From Rhynchopus euleeides (taxonomy: Eukaryota; Euglenozoa; Diplonemea; Diplonemida; Diplonemidae), in assembly GCA_963210315.1 (NCBI GenBank), contig OY723310.1:744001-808000 (forward strand): a DNA stretch of 64,000 nt. The letters are read 5' to 3'. The position numbers were made by a program, and so were the translations under genes. The stretch's first letter is position 1. Every line of letters begins with the position of its first letter. Shown here in pieces: positions 31,446 through 41,007 of the stretch. The notes under the pieces are model-generated. The model saw only the letters and a program-made list of their open reading frames with translations. It made no database searches and was not told the origin of the DNA.

Positions 31446-33062
31446 TCAGTCAAACAGAGCCGCGATGCGGTGCAGCACGCCCTTCCCGTGGTTCTCCCTC
31501 CGTGCCTTCTCCTTCTGAAGCAGCCGCAGCACCGCAGGCTTGTCCGGGCGCGACGCCAGCTGCAGCGCGGAAAACCCCTGCTGCCCTGCCGCATCGATGG
31601 AGGCACCCTTCTTAAGAAGCCACCGCACCACCTCCACCTGGTCTCCCAGCACCGCGTAGTGCAGGGGGGAGGCACGCGAGTCGTCGCCCATCGGGGCGGG
31701 GAGGACGGCGTGGATGTAGCGGTTGGAGCCCTCCGGGCGCATCCGCCGGATCCCGAGGCGCTGCGGCTCTGCAATTTCCGCCGTGGGCTTTGTCTTGAGG
31801 TACCCCAGGGCGTCGAGCTGTGCAATGTCGTCCCGCACCAGCCGCTTCACCGCCTCGAGGTTGCCGTTGTAGCATTCGTTCCACACCAGGGGGTGGGGCC
31901 ACGTCACGATGCGCTGCGCATCCGGCTGCGGCACCCCAGTCACGGGGAGGCCGGCGAAGACGCCCGACACGACAGACACGTGGGGCGCGCTGCCGCTCCT
32001 CCGGCGCGACCTCCCCGCGTTGCCGCCATTCCCGCAGCTCACAGACACAAGCATGTCGGCGTTGGGGAAGGGGAACAGCTCCGCAAGCAGCGGGGGGCGG
32101 CTGCCGCCACCACCACCGCCACCGCCACCACCGCCAGCCGCTGCCGGGGCGGGCGGGGCGGCTGCACCCGCCACCACCACACCCTCCGCCACCGGGATGG
32201 CGACCACAACGTCCTCCGCTTCGACAGGCGCAGCGGGGGCAGGCGGCTCGGGGTTGGTGTGGGGGGCATCCTGCTGCTGCTGCGGCTGCTGCTCCCTCTG
32301 GCCTCTCCTGGGCTGCCGCGCGTCGCCCTCCGCAGCTGCGATGCGCTGCTTGATGTCGCGCTTCATGTCCCCCAGCAGCTCCGCCACGCCGCGCTGCGCC
32401 TCGGAGCCCCACGGGGCCCGGGGCTCCGGCAGCAACCCCAGCTCGTGGCAGGCCTGGCAGAACCGCGCCACGCCCTCCTGGCTCCACAGGCCCAGCCTCT
32501 GCCGCAGCTCCGCAATCACATCCTTCGAGCGCGCCTCGCGCGGCAGGCCCAGGATGGCACGGAAATGCTTCCCCTCCTCCCACAGCCGACGGTTCTGCTC
32601 CAGGTCCCGGATGTCCTTCTTCATGTCAGCATACTGCTGGCGGAGCTTCTGCCGCTGCTGTGCACGGGCCGCCTTTGCCTCAAGCTGCTGCTGCTGCTGC
32701 TGCTGCTGCTGGGGAGGCTGGGGAAGCTGATCCGCGGATGGCTGTTGCTGCTGCCGTGCCTCAGGCTGAGGAGCTCTGCCTCTCTTCTCCAGGCGCTGCC
32801 CCGCGTGGTTGGCCCGGATGTTCCGCATGTTGTCCCCATGCCCCTGCAGCCCGCCCAGCGCCACACGGTTCCACTGATCCACGCGCTCCGCAACCATCCC
32901 CGGGTTCCCGATGCGGTGCCGGTGCTGCTGATGCAGATTCTGCTGCTGCTGCGGGTGTGCCCTGGGCATCCGAGGGGCAGCAGCTGCATCCTCCTTAGGG
33001 GGGCGACCCCTCTCCGCCCTCGCGACATGGGGGCCCCGTTGGGGGGCAGCCAGCTGGGGCAT
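31446..33062 (-). CDS. Ankyrin-repeat protein with polyglutamine and coiled coil
   Basis: 538 residues from ATG 33062, with no need for introns. The N-terminal half is low-complexity (PQQQQNLHQQHRHR near 40, a nine-glutamine run near 118-127), followed by a basic coiled coil (about 128-165: AARAQQRQKLRQQYADMKKD) and a conserved-looking helical block (about 165-270: LWEEGKHFRAILGLPREARS, GVARFCQACHELGLLPEP). After a Pro/Ala/Gly-rich linker come ankyrin repeats at about 390-535, clearest at SPLHYAVLGDQVEVVRWLLKKG and GFSALQLASRPDKPAVLRLL. Ankyrin repeats bind other proteins; no catalytic domain is visible. The shared GTCGAGAGTGAAA-type block lies about 40-110 bp upstream. Confidence 0.75.
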   Translation of the reverse strand: MPQLAAPQRGPHVARAERGRPPKEDAAAAPRMPRAHPQQQQNLHQQHRHRIGNPGMVAERVDQWNRVALGGLQGHGDNMRNIRANHAGQRLEKRGRAPQPEARQQQQPSADQLPQPPQQQQQQQQQLEAKAARAQQRQKLRQQYADMKKDIRDLEQNRRLWEEGKHFRAILGLPREARSKDVIAELRQRLGLWSQEGVARFCQACHELGLLPEPRAPWGSEAQRGVAELLGDMKRDIKQRIAAAEGDARQPRRGQREQQPQQQQDAPHTNPEPPAPAAPVEAEDVVVAIPVAEGVVVAGAAAPPAPAAAGGGGGGGGGGGSRPPLLAELFPFPNADMLVSVSCGNGGNAGRSRRRSGSAPHVSVVSGVFAGLPVTGVPQPDAQRIVTWPHPLVWNECYNGNLEAVKRLVRDDIAQLDALGYLKTKPTAEIAEPQRLGIRRMRPEGSNRYIHAVLPAPMGDDSRASPLHYAVLGDQVEVVRWLLKKGASIDAAGQQGFSALQLASRPDKPAVLRLLQKEKARRENHGKGVLHRIAALFD

Positions 33063-33097
33063 CGGGGGGGTGGGCTGGTGTGGGCTGGTGGGGTGTG

Positions 33098-33175
33098 GGG
33101 GGGATTTGATTTGCCGAGAGTGAAAGCAAAGGCAAGTCCCTCAGCACCTGATCAGAATCTCGCAATGTTTGAGCG
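33098..33175. promoter_or_regulatory. Shared upstream element, copy 2
   Basis: Contains TTTGCCGAGAGTGAAAGCAA, then CCCTCAGCACCT and CTCGCAATGTTTGAG; aligns with 29249-29318 and 63282-63350. It lies immediately upstream of the ankyrin gene on the minus strand. Function inferred from position only. Confidence 0.4.
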
Positions 33176-34455
33176 GGGAGCGGGTAGGCGGGGAGGAGGG
33201 GTGGGAGGACATCCGGTGCACTGGGTTGGAGCAGCAGCAGCAGCAGCAGCCTCGCCCATACTGCCACACTCCCTCCACGTTTGGCCCGGCAAGCAGCAGC
33301 GGGCAGCAACCCCTGCTCCCCCACCCTCACACCCCCCCCCCCCCCCATCCCCTTCCCCCAACCGAAGCCAGATGGATCCGAGTCATTTTTTAGGCAGGGG
33401 GTGGTGAGACCACCCGTTGTTCCTGCCATCTCCTCCCCCCCCACCGCCCTGTCACAGCACACCTCCTCTGCTCTCCTTTCTGGGCTCCAAGGGGGCTAGG
33501 AAGGGTGTGGAAAAACAATGTCAGACGTGGCTGCTCCACGATTTCAATTTTGCGCGGGGGGAAAAAATACACCCCATCCCTCCCTCCCTCCCACAAAGGT
33601 TAGGGAGTGGCAGTGGCGGGGTGGCGCAACAGCGAATCAGGCAGAGCCGCCGTGTGGTGTCAATTGCTTTGTTATGCTCATCCATATCCCATCCGTGTGG
33701 TGTGTGTGGGACGGGGGGGAGGGGGGGGGGGGCGCGCTTTTGTTGCTGTCGCGCGTTACACGATTCTACGGCGCCTTCTCTTTACGTTGGGGCTTTGCCT
33801 TCAGCGCACCTTCATACATCGCCTCCTGTGCAGGAAGGGGGGGGGGGGGGGGTGGGGGTGGGGGTGGGTGGAGGTCAGGAGTAGGCACTTTACTGTCATG
33901 TTATTGGTTTATTTCTGTGTACAGATACACACTGCTGATTCGCTTGTCAGGAGTAGGCACTTGCTCCCACAAAGCAATCATCTCCCCCCGACTCATCAGA
34001 CCCCTCTCCTCCGGGAGGGCCGTGGTGCGGGCACCGCCCTCTGGCCACCCGCCTGGCCCAGCCGCTCTTCCTGCTGGAGATTAAAGCTGCGGCACACAAG
34101 CAGGGCTGCACACCCTCACACGGGGAAGGGGCGGTGGGGGTGCAATAAGCCTGTGGCGATGCCGATGCATGTCAGGTTAGAAGGAATGAAGTGGGCTCAA
34201 AGGCGGCTGTCCGGTGGACGACATCACCTCTGCCTTAGACAGGCCCGTTTGGGGCGGTGGCGCGTGGGTGGTGGTGAGCAGGTGATGAGGGGAGCTGATG
34301 CTGGGCGGTGCTGGAACAAAAATCCTCCCCACCCACCCCCTCCCCCAAATGTGCCATCCAGCTGGATCGTGGAGTGGGCAGCGAAAACTATCTGTGCCTC
34401 CGCTGGATCGTAAAGTGCCAGCAAAAAAAGCGTAGCGACCGTGCTTCCTTCTTCC
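33176..34455. other. Non-coding region between ankyrin and helicase genes
   Basis: Contains a short CAG/AGC tract at about 33231-33251 and several long G or C homopolymers. Frames on both strands are low-complexity Gly/Pro/Val and not supported. A near-direct repeat, CAGGAGTAGGCACTT, occurs at 33877 and 33947. Confidence 0.4.
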
Positions 34456-36983
34456 TTAATGATGCGTTGACGCTTCCACCACCCTAGCCTGCTGCTTTGA
34501 TGTGGGTGTGGAGCACATGTGAACACGAAATAGCAAGACACACTGAAAAGAAGCAGGTCGTCGGAAGCACTCCTACACTTTTACGCATCATGCATGTGCT
34601 TAAAAACGAGAAAACAAACCAATTTCTGCCGAAAGTTGTTTTGTTGGAACGCAGACCCCACTCTTTGTGTACACCACCCCCCGGTCTGATGAAGTGGTGT
34701 GAGTGGGGACGCACGATCCAGCCAAAGGCACAGAAAAATCCCCAGTTGATCCTCAACCCCCCCCCCCCTCCCGCCCCACCACGACTCCCATGCCCCGCAA
34801 CGCAAAACACACACCTTTTCATCGTCGGTCGACAGAATGAGCTGACCGGCATCGCTCCGCGTGTGGTGCGCCAGGATGTCCTCCCCGCTGACCGCCGCAA
34901 AGTTGTACCCCTTCTCCAGCAGGAACATCCGACGACGCTGCCCAAACTTCACCTCATCTGTGCCCGAGGTCAGCAGCGAGTAAAAGTATGCCTGAGGGCC
35001 GTCGGGATCTGCCTCGGGGTGTGACGCCTTCGGCCTAGACACCCGCCCGAAGCGCTGGGTCTCTTGGCAGCGCGACCCGAAGTGTGCACCCACCTCGATG
35101 ATGACGTTGGCTTCCGGCAGGTCGATCGACGTGTCGCCGACCCGGGAGAAGAGGATGGTCGACCCGCCCTGCGACATGCGGAATTCGTTGAGGATTTCGA
35201 TCTTTGTGTCGTCCTTTGTGGAGCCCTGGATGACGGGGCGCATCAGCGATGTGCCCAGGAAGCTGAGGACGTAGATCGAGTCGCAGAAGACCAGCACCTT
35301 ATCACCCTGCGACTCGTGGAACATCATGAGGGCCTGGCAGCACCGCAGCTTCGCAGGGTTTGCCGTCACAATCAGCTCGCGCTTCACAGCCCCGAGGCGT
35401 GACGATTTTGCCTTCTCAAGCTGTTTCGTGCAGGACTCATCCTGAGAGCACATCACCTCGACGCACTGCACCTTGGCAAGAAACCCTTCGTTCGTCAGCC
35501 GCTCCCAACTTTCCTCCTCAAAGAAGGTGACGGGCGAGATGAGGAACGGCAGGTGCCCCAGCTTCGAATCCTCACGGAGGGGGGTCGCTGTCAGCCCCAG
35601 GATGCACTTCGCCCGCAGCCGCGCCAACGCCTTCTGGAAGGTAGCGGTGGGGACGCAGTGCACCTCATCCAGCAGGATCAGCCCCCATGTCTTGGTCTCC
35701 AGGGTCAGACGCCCCATGTTGCTCTTCGCCGCCATCCCCCTATCCGAAGCAAGGATGCTGTAGGTTGTCAGCACAAGCCTGCACTCCGTGGGGACTTTAT
35801 GCTTCAGGGAGAACACCTCCATCGCAAACCCGGGGCTGGTGTTGCAAAACTGCCCGATAGCAGCCTGCCACTGCGCCACGCTGGTGAGGGAGTTGCACAC
35901 AATGAGGGTCGCACGGTTGATCTGGCACGCCAGGGCAATCCCGGTGAGGGTTTTACCACTGCCGCAGGGCAGCACGACACAGCCTGACCCGGCAAATCCA
36001 TGCCTTGCCACACGGCAGAGCGCCTGAGATTGATGCGAGTGGAGGCACACCGTCGGCTTCAACTGGAGGTTCAACACCGGGGTGCGCGTGTCATGCCTGG
36101 GGGAGTACCACACGTTGTACGGCTCCTGCAGCTCGATCTGCTTCGCCCGGAAGATCTTATAGCAGTCCTCCCGCAGCTTCAGACGCACGACACACCCCGG
36201 AGGTGTGTCCCACCCCGGCACGCCCTCCTCCTGGCAGATCGCCTTCACGAGGGGGTCCCAATCCTCATCGGTGTCCACGACATGCTTGTGCTTGTGGAGG
36301 TGGCTGAACATCACGCTCAGCGCGGTGGGCCGAAGCGGGGTCGCTGCGAGGAACACGTCGGTCCCCCTGTGGACGACGAAGGGATGCCCGTTCATCGAAT
36401 TCGTCACCGTCTGGCGCGGCGGGGCAGCTCCCGGGTCTGCTTCGTCGCCCCCAACGGGGCTGCGGGATTTCGGAGCAGCCGTCGGTTTTGCCGATACCTC
36501 CTCCGCAGGGACGGGAGACCCGCGCTGCCGCTGCCGCTTCGGCGCGGGGATGCCACCACCGCCACCGCCGCCGCTCGCCCCCGCCGCGTCAGGCAGCGCG
36601 GTGGATGCGCCAGAGCTTGGGGGAGGGGCTCGATCCGCCGCATCCTGCGACGCCGGCTGTTTCCGCTTCCCCCTCTGCCGGGAAGGTGCGGTGGCGGGTG
36701 CGGGTGGTGCGGCGGGTGCGGCGCACGCCTCCTCCCTCTGATGCTGCTGCTGCTGCTGCTTCCCCTTCCCCCTCCCCTGGCTCCGACCCGCGGCAGCGGG
36801 TGGTGTCGGGGAGGGGCCTGGCTGGGAGGGGAGAGGCCCAGACCCGCCGGAGCTGCCTGTGCCCTCCGGTGCTGCTGCTGCTGCTGCAGGTGGAGGTGGA
36901 GGTGGGGTGCCGCCTGGAGCCGCAGGGGCAGGCAGAGGGACAGGGCCCCACTCCCACTCCAACTCGTCGCTCGGAGGGTCCAT
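34456..36983 (-). CDS. XPB (ERCC3): XPB/Ssl2-type DNA helicase (TFIIH subunit)
   Basis: The long first exon runs from ATG 36983 to about 34815. After a 190-residue Pro/Ala/Gln-rich N-terminus it follows the XPB plan: damage-recognition-like region from HPFVVHRGTDVFLAATPLRP (about 198), helicase motif I LPCGSGKT (about 340), motif II DEVH (about 437), TATPLREDSK carrying the XPB RED motif (about 460), motif V VGDTSIDLPEAN (about 608) and motif VI QRFGRVSRPK (about 639). XPB is a 3'-5' ATPase/translocase that opens promoters and repair bubbles. The frame beyond DDEK looks intronic: donor GTGTGT at 34814, acceptor CTTCTTTTCAG ending at 34543, and an in-frame 28-codon last exon with TAA at 34456-34458. 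That last exon is inference; its peptide has no recognisable XPB C-terminal features. The missing usual acidic N-terminal segment is replaced by low complexity. Confidence 0.85.
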
Positions 36984-37391
36984 GGCAGGCGGGAGGAGGG
37001 AGGGGTGGTGGGTGTGTTAAAGGCGAGGCAGTGGTGTATGGGGTTAGTGCCACACCGCCCTGCACCCCCTCCTGCGATGGGGGGGTGGGTGGGTGGGTGG
37101 GGGTATTGAAATAGAAGTAGAAAGGAAGCACAGGGGTGATCTCCGTTCACTCGTTGTGCGGGGGTGGGGTGGGGTGGGGAGTCTTGCTCGGTCAGAGGGT
37201 ACAAAGGAGATAGGGGGGGGGGGGGGGGGGAGGGGGAGGTCAGTTCATCCAGTTCTGCATGTAGTATCAGTTCGCGTGCGGAGGGCTGGAGCGAAAATCC
37301 CTCAAAAACCCAAAAATTTGAATACAAGCCGTACGGCTTGTATTCAAATTTTCAAACCGTGGAATTTGGAAAACCACGACCCGGCTTCTAA
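36984..37391. other. Upstream region of the helicase gene
   Basis: Pyrimidine- and G-rich non-coding DNA with a long G run at about 37206-37224. A perfect-looking palindrome, AATTTGAATACAAGCCGTAC followed by its inverse, is centred at about 37333, just outside the foldback element. Confidence 0.5.
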
Positions 37392-39185
37392 TCCATTACT
37401 GGGGGGGGGCAAATACAAGAGTATATGCAAATACAAGGGTACCTACCACCCCCCGTGTATATGTCACCCCCCAAAAGGGGTGTGTTTATGTCACCCCCCC
37501 CCAGGGCTGCTGGGGGGGTGACATAAACACACCTTTTGGGGGGTGGGGTGTCGTGGGCACTCTTACAGGCTGAGACGACGTGTTGGTCAAGATTTTGGGG
37601 AGTAAATGGCCTCATCACGGTGGCCAGGACTGGGACCTCCCATGTGGGATATCCCAATGGGGTATCCCACACGGGTGATGGTCACTATCCCACAGGGGAG
37701 GGCACGTGTTCCCCCCTGGGAGAACGTACGGTACCGACCTTGTCCATGGGAGACCCGATTGGGTCACGTAGGTTCTCCCAGGGGACATCCTGTCCTCCCA
37801 TGCGACATCCCATGGGACGGATGGGATATCCCTGGTGTTCGTATTGCAGCTTGGGTTAGCGTGCTGGCATCGCAGCAGTGTCCCCTCGAGTCCACTCAGT
37901 GAGAACCGATCCCGCTCTCCTACTCCTGCTCTACGTGATACCACACGGTCTCGCTCTCCTCCTCGTTGCGCTGGAAAGGAGGGGTGACACACACACACAC
38001 ACTGGAAGCCGGGGATTGCCTGCTGATACTGAGACGCAATCTTCGCGACGACGCGTTGAAGAGAGCGCGGAATAGCCGCCGAACGAAAGATGGAGGGAGA
38101 GGGGATGCAGCGGGTGCGCTTTGGAACCGCACGTATCACCTGCTTCCGGAGGAAACGGGAACGAGAAGGACAGACAGTACGTGTCTTGCGCTCCAGAAAG
38201 ACCCAACGCAGGCTCTTCAACACGGGCAATGCGGGGTCTCTTCAACTTCGGTGCCACCTGCTCGCCAACGCTGTGTTGCAGGTTGATTCACGTGTCAGAT
38301 GGGTGACCCAGCACTTCTCCTGCAGCGCAAGCATTTCAACATATTGCCCAACGACGACCCATCCAAAGTGAGAGTACGCGGTGCTCCTCCTCGGTTACTC
38401 TCGGTGATGCGCTGTCCGTGCCATTCATGTAGGTTGTCCGGACGGACACGCATGTGAGCTTGAAGTGTTTGTCTCGCAATAACGGGACACCATGCCCTGT
38501 CTCCTCCTCCCCTTCCACCGGGGATGACATCCAGTTCTGCCTGTCCTCCCGACAGGCCAACCTGGAGTGCCAAGAGACGCCCCCCGAGCGTCTCTTGGCA
38601 CTCCAGATTGGCCTGTGAGAGGGCTGAGGTGTGTGCGCGTGTGCGTATAGGGCCTCAAAGGCAACCACCCTAAAAAGGTGTGTTTATGTCACCCCCCTCC
38701 CGATTTTTGCACCTGGGGGGGGTGACATATACACGGGGGGTGGTAGGTATATGCTAATACAAGAGTACTCCAGAAATCGCGATTTTAAAAAGTTCACCGA
38801 GCAAATACAAGAGTATACTCTTGTATTTGCATACTAGACTTTTGGAGAACTTTTGTGGGGTTTTCATCGTATTTTGTACTTCCAATGACCTCCCCCAGGC
38901 CAGTGGGCCTCCTGTCTGGAGTCGTCACGGTCGGGTGGGAGTCGCCTCGGGGTGGGAAAGGCCAAGAGGACGCTCGTATTGTCTCTTCGGCGCCGCTGCC
39001 CCATGAGGGCCCACCCGGAGGCCACATTTCTAGTATGCAAATACAAGAGTATATACTCTTGTATTTGCATACTAGACAACTTTTCAGCTAAAAAACAATT
39101 TTTTGAAAACCCTGAATTACGTAAGCTGGCACGGTGAATAGAAGAGTATACCCTTGTATTTGCCCCCCCCCCCAGTAATCTTGTA
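37392..39185. mobile_element. Foldback element, about 1.8 kb, paired hairpin arms
   Basis: The left end ATTACTGGGGGGGGGCAAAT (about 37394) recurs inverted as ATTTGCCCCCCCCCCCCAGT at the right (about 39159). Inner inverted blocks also match: CTACCACCCCCCGTGTATAT on the left (37442) and the inverse at 38719-38748, and GGTGTGTTTATGTCACCCCC in both arms. Each arm folds on itself; 39031-39068 is a perfect CAAATACAAGAGTATA palindrome bordered by CTAGTATG. The interior of about 1.1 kb has TGGGATATCCC/CCCATGGGA palindromes at 37640-37840 and no supported gene. Confidence 0.75.
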
Positions 39186-39209
39186 TTTGAATACGTCTTG
39201 TATTTGAAC

Positions 39210-39348
39210 CCCCCCAGTAATAACGTTCCAGAACGGCCGAATAACGCTATCCGAAAATCGGTAACGTTATTTTTCCGCGTTATACCGTTATCGATAACGG
39301 TAATACCGTTATTACCGTTATCAGGAACGGTATAACGGTAATACGGGA
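39210..39348. repeat. Dense ACCGTTAT palindrome cluster
   Basis: About ten copies of ACCGTTAT/ATAACGGT or near variants in both orientations within 140 bp, including TACCGTTATCGATAACGGTA, a perfect 20-bp palindrome, and AATAACGTTCC/GGAACGGTAT at the edges. It looks like a hairpin-rich repeat end or a clustered binding-site array. Confidence 0.7.
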
Positions 39349-41007
39349 CACCTGTTTGGTGTGACACAATTCGAGCACCCTTTGGGCACACGTTGGACAC
39401 ATGAAAAGCGATCGTTCATGCAGAAAGCCACACAGCCGGCTGCATCGCACAATGCAAAGGGGAGGGGGCGAGTCGGCAGAAAGGGAGGCATGACGGGGGC
39501 ATCAAGTCGACACCATTGTCTGCAAGTGCTACGGGATGCACCATGCTGCAGCTTGGAGCAGCAGCACAACAGCAGACAGAGGTGGTCTTCGCTATTCGGG
39601 CAAGTGGTGCGTGTGCCTTGCTAACACGGGCATTTCAACGGTCTGCCGACGACCGTTCCCCAAACCAGTAAACCAGCAGTTTTGGAAAATCGGAGAGCAT
39701 CACCCTACTGCGCTGAATATGGTGCGCACCACTGCAAGAATCCCCGGGGGCTTTTGGGCTTTCAGACCTGAAGGGGCCAGCAGGTGGGTGGCGTCGGGGA
39801 GTGGCAGCTTTGTAACTGTCCTCCAGCTGCTGGCATGTCCAGCCCTGCGAGAGTGCCAAGGTGTATTGAGTCCCTGCGGAGCACAACCCGATGAGAACGA
39901 GTGCCAGATGATCCTCATTCATTTTCATCTGTAACGCGCATGAGGGGCACTCTCTGCCGCAAGCATCTCTGGCATCACTCGAGAGCTGTCACATGATGAC
40001 GCGGAGAGAAATCAGAGAAAAAGTCCCGCCTGACGGGCACGCGCCTGGAAACTGTGGGGGGGCGAGCAAAAAATCCCTTGTAATAATTCTTAGATAAAAC
40101 CTGGTTCCCCGACCCAAAAAACCTGGAAAAAGGGCTCGTTCCCCGCCCAGGCCTGATGGAAATGCACAAAAGAATGCACCTCTTCATCTGACGAGTAGCG
40201 AAGACCTCCGAGAGGTGAGTTTCGAATCGATCCGTCGCTGAGCCTGCCTCTGGGGAAACAACAACACGAACGGAAGAGCGGGGGTGGGAGACTCCACTCT
40301 GTGCCGAGACGACCCCAATGTGTGAGGCACGCCTCCGTTGTGCTCCTGAGGCACACAGCCAAGACGAGGCGCATTTCTTGCAAACCCGAGAATTTGACAA
40401 GATTCCCGCAAATGCGAGAACGAATCGTCTTCCCTGTATACTTCAGAGCAGAGGGCCCGCCTTGAGATCAGGCAGCACAGGGGGTTGGAGTAGGGGTGAG
40501 GAAGACCAGGACTGCAGGTCCTGAAGGTATGAGTTGGGGAAGAGGAACACACGCCTTCGTCCCTCACGCAGAAGGGTGAATACTGGGCTGAGCTGCCCAC
40601 ACAACCTGGAGGGAGGTTCCGCCCAAGGCTGCGGCAGGGCAGACCACATGCACCGATCAGCGGATCTGAGGAAGCCGTGTGGGGAATGCGGATGAAACTG
40701 TGTGGTGCAAATCAGAAGAGAATGCCAGTAAACAGAGGATTGCAGGGGTTCCATTGATTTGCATGTGCAGCCATCTGGTCGCTTGCACCGTAGGGGCAGG
40801 CGACTCCGTCTTGTGGCAGCGGTGGTGCTGGTTCACTTTCTCCACACCCAAGACAGAGCAGCAGTTGAAGGTGCCCGACAGGAGCAGCGAGAGGGTAGTG
40901 GGTGCGTCAAGGCGTGTACCGTGTTCACGGAAAGTGTCCAGACCCAATCAGGCTGCAGTGGGATCACTGTTGCGGGAGGGACGACCTGGTCACATGGGTG
41001 GAGGGAG
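39349..41007. other. No gene identified
   Basis: Both strands hold only short frames without recognisable sequence. The plus-strand frames at 40679-41908 are antisense to, or run into, the WD40 gene and are disregarded. Confidence 0.4.

Noticed and set aside
31401..33407. 668-codon plus-strand frame
   Set aside because: Antisense to the ankyrin gene; leucine/arginine/histidine low complexity caused by reverse reading of Gln/Ala/Arg codons.
36404..37327. 307-codon minus-strand frame overlapping the helicase 5' end
   Set aside because: Pro/Arg/Ser shadow frame of the low-complexity helicase N-terminus.
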